DNA from: Oceanobacter kriegii DSM 6294
Lineage (GTDB): Bacteria > Pseudomonadota > Gammaproteobacteria > Pseudomonadales > Oceanobacteraceae
DNA: 64,000 nt
Direction of reading: 5' to 3'
NCBI RefSeq assembly: GCF_000422845.1
Contig: NZ_AUGV01000003.1
Span: forward strand, 434,001 to 498,000
This document shows, in pieces, positions 57,216-64,000 of this stretch (positions are counted from its first letter, which is position 1; the number at the start of each line of letters is the position of its first letter). Made by a program: the position numbers and the translations under genes. The notes under the pieces were generated by a model. The model had not been told where the DNA came from. It searched no databases and saw only the letters and a list, made by a program, of their open reading frames with translations.

Positions 57216-57389
57216 CTGCCTGCGGATAGAAATGTAGCAAAGGAAGAACTTTCGTTATGTGAACCAAACCCGACAATTGGGAATCCAAGGCTTGGGTGAT
57301 TTATAAAAACCCTTTAAAAACAAACACTTGGATATTTCTTCGTTGGATTTTGTGGATAGTCTGGAGGGAGAAATTCGGTATGTCGCACG

Positions 57390-57415
57390 AGCTTGTGCGA
57401 TATATCGCACAAGCT
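57390..57415. promoter_or_regulatory. 26-bp perfect palindrome, candidate GacA/UvrY upstream site for the sRNA
   Basis: A perfect 26-bp palindrome. Its inner 18 bases, TGTGCGATATATCGCACA (57394-57411), have the TGT-N12-ACA layout and length of the GacA box (TGTAAG-N6-CTTACA), though the inner half-sites differ. It lies about 180 bp upstream of the sRNA start, the usual place for such a box. It also sits 38 bases past trmH, so a trmH terminator is an alternative, but no T run follows. A further TCGCAC half-repeat at 57383 makes three alternating arms. Confidence 0.5.
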
Positions 57416-57452
57416 TTATGGGCAATGTCGCTACAACAGAAAATGGCGGTAA

Positions 57453-58154
57453 TCAGCGGCTGTGCGCCTGTTCATTGATCAGTTGTGAAAATGCCTGTGG
57501 ATCGGCAATTTCGCCGTCTTCACGCAGTGCCGGATACGGCAATTTGTACTTGTGACACAGTTTGGTGGCTGAAGGCTGGCACCATTCAAACAGCAGCTGC
57601 TCGAAACGCTCGTCGCTCATGCGGCGCTGGTCGAACATGCCTGCGGCTTCCCGCTGACGGCTGGCTTCATGAAGGATAATAGCCGCTGCGACGGAAACGT
57701 TAAACGACTGTACCATACCGTACATCGGAATGATCAGGTGTTCGTCGGCCAGTTCGGCGGCGATATCGCTGACGCCTTCCTTTTCGGTGCCCATAAGCAG
57801 CGCCGTTGGCTGGGTGAAATCGTAGTCGCGGAAGTCGGTCGCGCGGTCGGTCAGGTGCGCAGCGCACACGCGGAAGCCCTGTTGCTGCAAGCCGGTGATG
57901 GCACTTTCAATGTTGTCGTGGGTGTTGACCGTTACCCAGCTGCCGGAGCCTGCCGCGGTGGCGTTGCTCATGCGGAAATCGCCACTGCCACGGCTTGGCC
58001 ACACCACGTGAAGGTCCTGTACTGCGAAGGCATCGCAGGTACGGGCAATGGCCGCCTGGTTGTGGGACTTGTAGACTTCGTCGGTAATCACGGTGAGGTC
58101 CGGCTGCCGACGATTGAGGGTGGATACCACTCGGTCAAGACGATCAGGCGTCAT
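57453..58154 (-). CDS. trmH: tRNA (guanosine(18)-2'-O)-methyltransferase TrmH
   Basis: 233-aa SPOUT methyltransferase that 2'-O-methylates G18 of tRNA. The TrmH motifs VVSTLNRRQPDLTVITDEVYKSHN (opening), ALLMGTEKEGVS and IPMYGMVQSFNVSVAAAI (knot and SAM site) are plain. ATG 58154; a longer frame to 58295 overlaps the divergent cysZ start and is rejected. Confidence 0.95.
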   Translation of the reverse strand: MTPDRLDRVVSTLNRRQPDLTVITDEVYKSHNQAAIARTCDAFAVQDLHVVWPSRGSGDFRMSNATAAGSGSWVTVNTHDNIESAITGLQQQGFRVCAAHLTDRATDFRDYDFTQPTALLMGTEKEGVSDIAAELADEHLIIPMYGMVQSFNVSVAAAIILHEASRQREAAGMFDQRRMSDERFEQLLFEWCQPSATKLCHKYKLPYPALREDGEIADPQAFSQLINEQAHSR

Positions 58155-58224
58155 GGTGGGTGTGTCTCTTGCGCAATGGGGCGCGCATTGTATAAAAACT
58201 GTCAATTTGTTGCACGGACTGGAA

Positions 58225-58947
58225 ATGAAAGACAACCTCGTAAGTGGGGCAGGGTATCTGCTGAAAGGCTTTGCGCTGCTGAATGAACCGGGCATTCGCC
58301 GTTATGTATGGCTGCCTATTCTGATGAACCTGGTGATTCTGACCGCCGGGGTGTATTGGGCGGTGGGTTATGTCACCGGCATGGACTGGCTGCACGAAGG
58401 CTGGTGGGCCTGGCTGGCGTGGTTGATTGTGCCGGTTGCTGTGTTGCTGTCGGTGATGGTGTCGGGCTACTTCTTTTCGGCCATTTTGTTGCTGCTGGCG
58501 AGCCCGTTTTACGGCTTGCTGGCGGGCAAGATTGAAGAGCGTTACGGCATTGTTGCGCCGGAGGAGAGTCTGGCCAGTCTGATTCCCCGCACGCTTGGCC
58601 GCGAACTGGTGAAAATGGCCTATTACATGCCGCGCTATCTGCTGCTGTTTGTGATTCCCTGGTTGCTGCCGTTGCTGATTCCGGTGATGCCGTTTGTCTG
58701 GTTTGCCTTTGGTAGCTGGGTGATGTCGCTGCAATACAGTGACTACACCCTCGATAACCATCAGAAAGACTTCCGCAGCAGCCGCAAGATTGTTGCCGAG
58801 ACGCGCTGGACGGCTTATGGCTTTGGTGCATCGGTATCGTTGCTGATGGCAGTGCCGGTACTCAATTGTCTGGTGCCTCCGGCGGCGGTCATTGGTGCCA
58901 CCATGTGGCAGATGGAGCGCGAGCAGCGTCAACCTCGTCTACGCTGA
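58225..58947 (+). CDS. cysZ: sulfate transporter CysZ
   Basis: 240-aa EI24/CysZ-family membrane protein with about six hydrophobic stretches. The segment LLASPFYGLLAGKIEERYG and the later SWVMSLQYSDYTLDNHQKDF are typical of CysZ, which imports sulfate for cysteine synthesis. GGAA precedes ATG 58225. Divergent from trmH by 70 bases; the response regulator gene follows by 46 bases. Confidence 0.88.
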   Translation: MKDNLVSGAGYLLKGFALLNEPGIRRYVWLPILMNLVILTAGVYWAVGYVTGMDWLHEGWWAWLAWLIVPVAVLLSVMVSGYFFSAILLLLASPFYGLLAGKIEERYGIVAPEESLASLIPRTLGRELVKMAYYMPRYLLLFVIPWLLPLLIPVMPFVWFAFGSWVMSLQYSDYTLDNHQKDFRSSRKIVAETRWTAYGFGASVSLLMAVPVLNCLVPPAAVIGATMWQMEREQRQPRLR

Positions 58948-58993
58948 GGAATCAGGCAGGGGGACCTGCGTTTTCTGGTGCGGAGCACAAGGC

Positions 58994-59878
58994 ATGGCCG
59001 AGTTGACCTTTCTGTTGGTAGATGATGCGGCGTTTATTCGCGATCTGGTGAAAAAAGCTGTCAAGCAAACCTACCCGAATTGCCAGTTGGTGGAAGCCAT
59101 TAATGGCAAGAAAGCGGTGGCCATGCTCAATAGCCACAAGGTGGATGTGGTGCTGTGTGACTGGGAGATGCCCGAAATGTCAGGGCTGGAGGTGCTGCAA
59201 TGGATGCGTTCGCAAAGCCAGCATGAAAAAACGCCGTTTATGATGATCACCAGCCGGGGCGACAAGGATCATGTGGTCAAGGCGGTGGAAGCGGGGGTGT
59301 CGGATTACATCGGCAAGCCATTTACCCGCGATGCTTTCGTCGACAAGCTGACCCGGATGGTGTTTCGGCACCTGAAAGTACGGCCGGTGAAAACGTCTGA
59401 ACAGAAGGTCGCCGGGGACATGGGCGGTGCGTCGGTCTTGATGGGCGGTAGTGCCAGCCCGGCCAAACCCTCAGCGCCTGCCAAGCCAAAGCCTGCTGCC
59501 GGGTCACCGCTGTTGGCTGGGCAACCGGTTGCGGCGGCAGAGAAAAAGCCCAAGGGTGGTGGCAAGGCGATGGGGCTTGCAGTGGTGCGGTTTGCTTCCG
59601 GTGGGGAAGCCAAGCTGGTGATCAAGGACATGAATCTGATCGAGCTGCTGGGGGTTTTCAAACGCAGTGGTGAGGTGCCGGGGCTGTTGGAGCAGGTGGT
59701 GATTGATATCACCGATGACCAACAAGAGGTGATTGCACGGATTAACGGCTTTGTGCGGATGCTGCAAGCACAGGAGCCGCATCCGGATGCCGAAACCATT
59801 CAGATCCGCATCCGGATTGTCGACGACGACCCCGAAAAAATGGACGCCCTGTCGCGCTTTATTGCTCGCTGTCGCTAG
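58994..59878 (+). CDS. CheY-type response regulator with a novel C-terminal domain
   Basis: 294 aa. The receiver domain (1-125) has the acidic pair in LLVDDAAFIRD, the phospho-acceptor in VVLCDWEMPEMSG, ITSRG and a lysine in GKPFTRD. A flexible Ala/Pro/Lys-rich linker (about 145-195) follows, then a C-terminal domain (about 195-294) of alternating strands and helices with no helix-turn-helix. It resembles regulators encoded between phoR and phoU in Pseudomonas (PA5364 type). Output unknown. Its last 20 bases overlap the end of convergent phoR. Confidence 0.85.
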   Translation: MAELTFLLVDDAAFIRDLVKKAVKQTYPNCQLVEAINGKKAVAMLNSHKVDVVLCDWEMPEMSGLEVLQWMRSQSQHEKTPFMMITSRGDKDHVVKAVEAGVSDYIGKPFTRDAFVDKLTRMVFRHLKVRPVKTSEQKVAGDMGGASVLMGGSASPAKPSAPAKPKPAAGSPLLAGQPVAAAEKKPKGGGKAMGLAVVRFASGGEAKLVIKDMNLIELLGVFKRSGEVPGLLEQVVIDITDDQQEVIARINGFVRMLQAQEPHPDAETIQIRIRIVDDDPEKMDALSRFIARCR

Positions 59879-61178
59879 TCGCGTCAGCAACGCCGTCGGT
59901 CATACGCTTCAGCGGGAACACACAGCTGAAGGTACTGCCTTTGCCTTCCTCACTTTCGATTTTCAGCTCGCCCTGGTGGTGTAGCAACACGTGTTTGACG
60001 ATGGCCAGTCCAAGACCGGTGCCGCCGGTTTCAATGCTGCGGCTGGGGTCGGCACGGTAAAAACGCTCGGTCAGTCGCGGCACGTGATGTGCAGCAATAC
60101 CAATACCGTTGTCTTTTACGCTCATACAGCCGCCGTGTCGGGTTTGGCGCCATTCAATGTTGATGGAGCCACCGTCCGGGGTGTATTTCACCGCGTTGAA
60201 CACCAGGTTCGAGAAAGCACTGCGAATCTCGTTGTAGTTGCCGGTCAGGCGCTGCTTGTCGGCATGCACCAGATTGACCTGATGACGACCGTTGCTGAGC
60301 GCACGGGCATCGGTTTCGATCGATTGCAGCATGGCTTCGACGTCGATGCTTTGTTCATCCTTGGCCTGGCTGGTTTCCAGCTGCGACAGCATCAGCAAAT
60401 CCTTGATCAGGTTGCCCATGCGGTGGCTCTGGCTGTTCATCTGTTGCAGCATGCGGGCCCAGCGTGGTGGCAGCATGTCGGCACCCATTTGCATGGTTTC
60501 GACATAGCCGGAAATCACCGTTAGTGGGGTGCGCAGTTCGTGGCTGACGTTGGCAACGAAGTCCTTGCGCATTTGTTCCAGCTGCTTCAGGCGGGTGATG
60601 TCGTGTACCAGAATCAAGCGGTCACGACGGCCAAACAGGGTGATGTTGAACTGCAACGACAGTTGCGGGTTCACCGGCGATTTGATCACCAGCGGTTCGC
60701 GGTAGTCGGCTTGTTCAAAGTAGGATTTGAATTCCGGCGTACGGATCAGGTTAGTGATCGGCTGGCCGAGGTCGACCGGATGGCGCAAGCCCAGATAGCC
60801 TTCAGCGGCCTGATTCCAGAATTCCAGCGCACCGGTGGAGTCGACCATCATCACGGCGTCTTTCAACGCCGCTGTGGAGTCCTGAATACGGTTGATCACG
60901 CCTTGCAGTTGCTGCTGGTTTTTAATGCTGCGTTGCTGCAAACGTTGGGTCTGGGTAAAGACGGAGCCCCAGATCCCGAGGGTTCTGGGCAGCAAGGAGC
61001 TTTGTCCATCTTCAAGCCATTGGTTAAGGCGGTAGAGCTGTAGCCAGTGCCAGCCAATATAGCCAGCCAGTACGGCGCAAATGCCGATGAAGGGGTTGTC
61101 GAGGTAGTAACCCAGCGCCACGCCCATTACCAACAGGTAAAACACGCGACGCAACTCCCTGCGCCAAATTGGATTCAT
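59859..61178 (-). CDS. phoR: phosphate regulon sensor histidine kinase PhoR
   Basis: 439 aa. Two N-terminal hydrophobic segments (about 10-45) without a large periplasmic domain, a PAS domain (about 95-200), the phospho-accepting H-box FVANVSHELRTPLTVISGY, N-box NLVFNAVKYTPDG, G-boxes DNGIGIAAHH and GTGLGLAIVKHVL. It senses phosphate indirectly through Pst/PhoU. Lies six bases after phoB. Confidence 0.95.
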   Translation of the reverse strand: MNPIWRRELRRVFYLLVMGVALGYYLDNPFIGICAVLAGYIGWHWLQLYRLNQWLEDGQSSLLPRTLGIWGSVFTQTQRLQQRSIKNQQQLQGVINRIQDSTAALKDAVMMVDSTGALEFWNQAAEGYLGLRHPVDLGQPITNLIRTPEFKSYFEQADYREPLVIKSPVNPQLSLQFNITLFGRRDRLILVHDITRLKQLEQMRKDFVANVSHELRTPLTVISGYVETMQMGADMLPPRWARMLQQMNSQSHRMGNLIKDLLMLSQLETSQAKDEQSIDVEAMLQSIETDARALSNGRHQVNLVHADKQRLTGNYNEIRSAFSNLVFNAVKYTPDGGSINIEWRQTRHGGCMSVKDNGIGIAAHHVPRLTERFYRADPSRSIETGGTGLGLAIVKHVLLHHQGELKIESEEGKGSTFSCVFPLKRMTDGVADATSDSEQ

Positions 61179-61184
61179 TGAATA

Positions 61185-61883
61185 TCAGGCAACTTTTGTA
61201 GAGAAACGATAGCCGGTGCCACGAACGGTTTGAATCATATGTTCATGGGCTTCACCCAGCGCCTTGCGCAGTCGACGAATATGAACATCCACGGTGCGCT
61301 CTTCGACGTAAACGTTACCGCCCCAGACCTGATCAAGCAACTGTGCACGTGAATAGGCACGTTCCTGGTGGGTCATAAAGAATTGCAGCAGGCGGTATTC
61401 GGTCGGGCCGATGTCGAGCGGCTTGTCGAACGAGGTCACGCGGTGGCAAACCGGGTCCAGCAGCAGGCCGCTGACTTCAATCGGTTCTTCGATGCCCTGC
61501 GGGGTTGAACGGCGCAGTACGGCTTTCAGGCGCGCAACCAGTTCACGAGGGGAGAAAGGTTTGGTGATGTAATCGTCGGCACCGGCTTCCAGACCCTGAA
61601 CCTTGTTGTCTTCCTCGCCTTTGGCGGTCAGCATGATGATCGGCAACTCGGCGGTGCGATCTTCACGCTTCAGACGACGGGCAAATTCCACCCCGCTGGT
61701 GCCAGGCAGCATCCAGTCGAGCAGAATCAGGTCGGGTTTGCGGTCGATAATTTGTGCATGGGCTTCCTGAGCGTTAGCCGCTTCCATGCATTCGTAACCG
61801 GCCATTTCCAGGGCCACGGCGATCATTTCACGAATCGGTGCTTCATCGTCTACGATCAAGACGCTTTTGCCAGCTTTAGTCAT
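61185..61883 (-). CDS. phoB: phosphate regulon response regulator PhoB
   Basis: 232-aa OmpR-type regulator. Receiver domain with VDDEAPIRE, phospho-Asp in [14 protein letters not shown] and KPFSPREL; winged-helix output domain with [23 protein letters not shown] and HIRRLRKAL. Binds Pho boxes, including those seen before pstS and before itself. Confidence 0.96.
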   Translation of the reverse strand: MTKAGKSVLIVDDEAPIREMIAVALEMAGYECMEAANAQEAHAQIIDRKPDLILLDWMLPGTSGVEFARRLKREDRTAELPIIMLTAKGEEDNKVQGLEAGADDYITKPFSPRELVARLKAVLRRSTPQGIEEPIEVSGLLLDPVCHRVTSFDKPLDIGPTEYRLLQFFMTHQERAYSRAQLLDQVWGGNVYVEERTVDVHIRRLRKALGEAHEHMIQTVRGTGYRFSTKVA

Positions 61884-61930
61884 AGGTTGCTCGTCACAAA
61901 ATTGTCACACAATATTAATAGGCGGCTAGT

Positions 61931-61964
61931 ATTACACTGGCCTTGTGTTACAGCGGTGTGACAT
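61931..61964 (-). promoter_or_regulatory. Pho box and promoter of phoBR
   Basis: On the minus strand: ATGTCAC-ACCG-CTGTAAC (61947-61964, 7+4+7), 10 bases, then -10 TGTAAT (61931-61936). A second Pho-box-like pair on the plus strand, TCGTCAC-AAAA-TTGTCAC (61891-61908), lies downstream of the start site and could add autoregulation. All fits in the gap between ubiA and phoB. Confidence 0.8.
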
Positions 61965-62029
61965 TGTCAGCGACTCGTCAAAAGCCGGTCGACAGCGCCA
62001 TTCACGGGTGGCCTGGCCAATGCCCGGGC

Positions 62030-62917
62030 TCAGCGCAGGGCATAGCCCGCAATCAAACCTGCCCACATCATCACGCCATACCAATGCGCCAGTCGAAACT
62101 GACGGAAACAGCCCATGCGATCGCGGCTGCGGATGTTGATGATTTGCCAGACCATGAAGCCGCCAGCGGCCAGCCAGCAAAGCCAGTAGCTCCAGTGTAG
62201 TTGCAGTTGGCTGCCAACGGAAAGCAGGCATAAGTGCGCCACCGCGTAGAGGGTGGCGATAATCGTCACATCCATGTCGCCAAACAGAATGGCGGTGCTT
62301 TTAACGCCGATCTTCAAATCGTCATCACGGTCGACCATGGCGTAGATGGTGTCGTAGCCCACCGTCCAGCTCAGTTTGGCAATAAAGATTAACCAGCAGA
62401 TGGTGGTCAGTTGATTGGCTTCGGCGGCAAACGCCATCGGAATCGCCCACGAAAACGCCGCCCCCAGAAACACCTGTGGCAGGTAGGTGTGACGTTTCAT
62501 AAACGGATACAGGGCCGCCAGCGCCACGCCACCAAACGACAGCCAGATGGTCAGGCTGTTGGTGAACAACACCAGCACAAACGACGTCAGACAGAGTACG
62601 GCAAAGCCGATCAGCGCCTGTTTTTCGGTCAGTCGGCCCTGGGTCAGCGGCCGGTCTTTGGTGCGTTTGACGTGGCGGTCTATTTCACGGTCGGCGTAGT
62701 CGTTGATCACACAGCCAGCAGAGCGCATCAGGAACACGCCCAGTGTGAAAATAATCAGGTTGGCCAGCGTTGGCACCCCTTCAGCGGCAATCCACAAGGC
62801 CCAGAAGGTGGGCCATAGCAGCAGATAGGAACCCACCGGTTTGTCGAACCGTGTGATCTGAACCCATTGGTGCCAGTCTGGCCAGACTCGATCGAGGGTT
62901 TGGGTCAACGGCTTCAT
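62030..62917 (-). CDS. ubiA: 4-hydroxybenzoate octaprenyltransferase UbiA
   Basis: 295 aa, eight to nine membrane helices. Prenylates 4-hydroxybenzoate in ubiquinone synthesis. The Asp-rich motifs NDYADREID and YAMVDRDDD bind the prenyl diphosphate. ATG 62917; the frame extends to 63118, but those residues overlap ubiC in a different frame and are not UbiA-like. ubiC lies 50 bases upstream. Confidence 0.95.
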   Translation of the reverse strand: MKPLTQTLDRVWPDWHQWVQITRFDKPVGSYLLLWPTFWALWIAAEGVPTLANLIIFTLGVFLMRSAGCVINDYADREIDRHVKRTKDRPLTQGRLTEKQALIGFAVLCLTSFVLVLFTNSLTIWLSFGGVALAALYPFMKRHTYLPQVFLGAAFSWAIPMAFAAEANQLTTICWLIFIAKLSWTVGYDTIYAMVDRDDDLKIGVKSTAILFGDMDVTIIATLYAVAHLCLLSVGSQLQLHWSYWLCWLAAGGFMVWQIINIRSRDRMGCFRQFRLAHWYGVMMWAGLIAGYALR

Positions 62918-62967
62918 ATCGGGGTCCTTGCTGTGGTGCGGGTCGAAATCGGGTTGGTGCGCGGCCT

Positions 62968-63543
62968 TCAGGGCTGGCCGCTGAGCAGGGTACTGGCAAA
63001 TGCCTCGCTGACCAACAGTTTGCTGGTGCCAATGTGAAACACCGAACGGCGGCACCAGGGGCTGGTGACGGGGTCTTGCAGACGGCCGCGGGCGCTTTTG
63101 TGCGTCGGCTGACGGCAAAACCGCATCGGCTGGCGTTGCAGTTGTGGGTGGCGAAACAGGAAGCTGCCCAGTGAGCGGTTGCCCAGACGGCGTACCGGGT
63201 TGCCCAGTTGGCGCAAATAGCGCATCGGAATAACGGTACGCGCCTCAACCTGCAAGTCGTCATCAAGCAACAGCAGTACTTCCCGAATCCACACAGGGGC
63301 TCTGGTGGGTAAGCCCAGGTCGCGGCTTTCGATCGGATTGGCACGTCCCTGACGCTCGCTGACGAGTGTGACGCTGAACTGGCGTTGATCCATTCGGGAC
63401 AGTCTCAGGGTCAGTGATCCGGTGTCGGTCAGCCAGCGCCGCTGGGATGCCGGTAATGGCAGCGCGGCGCTGCGGTGCAGGCCGCTCCACGGCGGAGCGG
63501 GTGTGAAAAAGGGGCGCGTTTGGCAGGCAATCGGGGAAATCAT
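62968..63543 (-). CDS. ubiC: chorismate lyase UbiC
   Basis: 191 aa, makes 4-hydroxybenzoate and pyruvate from chorismate, the committed step before UbiA. Segments WLTDTGSLTLRL near residue 37, WIREVLLLLDD and ARTVIPMRYLRQLGNPVRRLGNRSLGSFLF (in parts) agree with UbiC. The C-terminal third is basic and the weakest part. ubiC-ubiA order is standard. Confidence 0.9.
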   Translation of the reverse strand: MISPIACQTRPFFTPAPPWSGLHRSAALPLPASQRRWLTDTGSLTLRLSRMDQRQFSVTLVSERQGRANPIESRDLGLPTRAPVWIREVLLLLDDDLQVEARTVIPMRYLRQLGNPVRRLGNRSLGSFLFRHPQLQRQPMRFCRQPTHKSARGRLQDPVTSPWCRRSVFHIGTSKLLVSEAFASTLLSGQP

Positions 63544-63925
63544 GGCGGCGGAGCATGCGCCAAATCACAAATACTGGCAAGAGTCGGGCTTTCTTCCATT
63601 GATTTTCGCCGATTTCGACAGTAGCTTAGGCGGCCGGTCCCAGTAACCATGCGGCTCAGGCTACAATTTGGGCAATGCTGGCTTGAAACGGCAATTTGTT
63701 TTATTCAGCCGCTGGGCGAGGATATGGTGTAGCCCTGTTGACCCGGTCAGCGTCATCGACCGGCTTTTGCCACGGGTTGATCGGTTTTGTCGGGATCAGA
63801 TCCGACGGCATTTACGAGCTTTTGTGATATTTACAGAACCTTGTGGACGGTCGGGGCTCACAGGTGTGCCTTTATTTTTAAAATCGGGTTGGTATAACCC
63901 GTATCTTTCATAGAGAGGATATTTC
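63544..63925. other. gap between ubiC and the HU gene
   Basis: About 380 bases with divergent promoters and no convincing gene. A possible HU -10 TATAAC is at 63893-63898; I find no confident -35 or other structure. Confidence 0.4.
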
Positions 63926-64000
63926 ATGCGTAAACCAGAATTGGCAGCGGCCATTGCAGAGAAAACTGACCTGAGCAAGGAAAAAGCGTCTGAAGTGATC
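63926..64000 (+). CDS. HU-family DNA-binding protein (3' end outside the window)
   Basis: The first 25 codons read MRKPELAAAIAEKTDLSKEK then ASEVI, matching the N-terminal helices of an HU/IHF-like histone protein; the RKPELAAAIA start is like the HU-type protein near ubiC in Pseudomonas (PA5348). AGAGGA precedes the ATG. The rest lies beyond the window. Confidence 0.85.
   Translation, partial: MRKPELAAAIAEKTDLSKEKASEVI

Overview
This window looks like chromosomal DNA of an aerobic, heterotrophic marine gammaproteobacterium of the Oceanospirillales/Pseudomonadales type; I cannot name the genus. The evidence is Pseudomonas-like gene order (ubiE-ubiJ-ubiB-hisI-hisE-tatABC; yggS-proC-yggT with pilT-pilU divergent; pst-phoU ... 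phoR-phoB-ubiA-ubiC-HU; ubiK beside glnK-amtB), moderately high GC, ATG starts with clear Shine-Dalgarno sites, and many tight overlaps in which a TGA stop shares bases with the next ATG. Only the first and last genes are cut by the window edges.

Layout. 1-7.0 kb: an MFS transporter, the Rep helicase, then an AT-rich accessory patch holding a two-gene membrane pair that resembles a toxin with its immunity protein, a REP-like element and a hipBA module with twin operators. 7-17.1 kb: gnd, NDH-2 (ndh), a large TonB-dependent receptor with an STN domain, a DksA/TraR-like zinc protein, an allophanate hydrolase lacking a urea carboxylase neighbour, and a GntR/FCD regulator with a matching operator in front of atzF. 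17.1-30.4 kb (nearly all minus strand): a duplicated 72-bp repeat, hemW, a ZapB-like coiled coil, rdgB, a DUF4426 protein, metW-metX, tatABC, a HIT hydrolase, hisE, hisI, ubiB-ubiJ-ubiE, yggT, proC, yggS. 30.5-38.6 kb: pilT-pilU, a DODA-type dioxygenase, a 263-bp MITE-like element, a small membrane methyltransferase and the molybdopterin operon moaA-mobA-moaB-moaC-moaD-moaE behind a Moco riboswitch. 38.6-45.5 kb: pyk and two ammonium-uptake loci (a divergent Amt with a tiny membrane protein, and torF-glnK-amtB), each preceded by sigma-54 and NtrC-like sites. 45.7-50.3 kb: a DUF962 protein, a small acidic protein, hexR, uvrD and a thioesterase. 50.4-56 kb: the phosphate operon pstS-pstC-pstA-pstB-phoU with a Pho box, then tRNA-Thr. 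56.2-64 kb: a DUF3392 protein, a CsrB-like regulatory RNA on the minus strand, trmH, cysZ, an unusual response regulator, phoR-phoB with its own Pho box, ubiA, ubiC and the start of an HU gene.

How they work together. The window is rich in nutrient-sensing circuits. NtrC/sigma-54 appears to drive both ammonium loci, and PhoB, encoded here, appears to drive both pst and its own operon. Four ubiquinone genes at the ubiEJB and ubiK loci, plus ubiA and ubiC, supply the quinone used by NDH-2. The strongest unannotated feature is a roughly 480-nt minus-strand RNA carrying about 35 GGA motifs, many in hairpin loops, as expected of a CsrA/RsmA-sequestering RNA. A GacA-like palindrome lies about 180 bp upstream of it.
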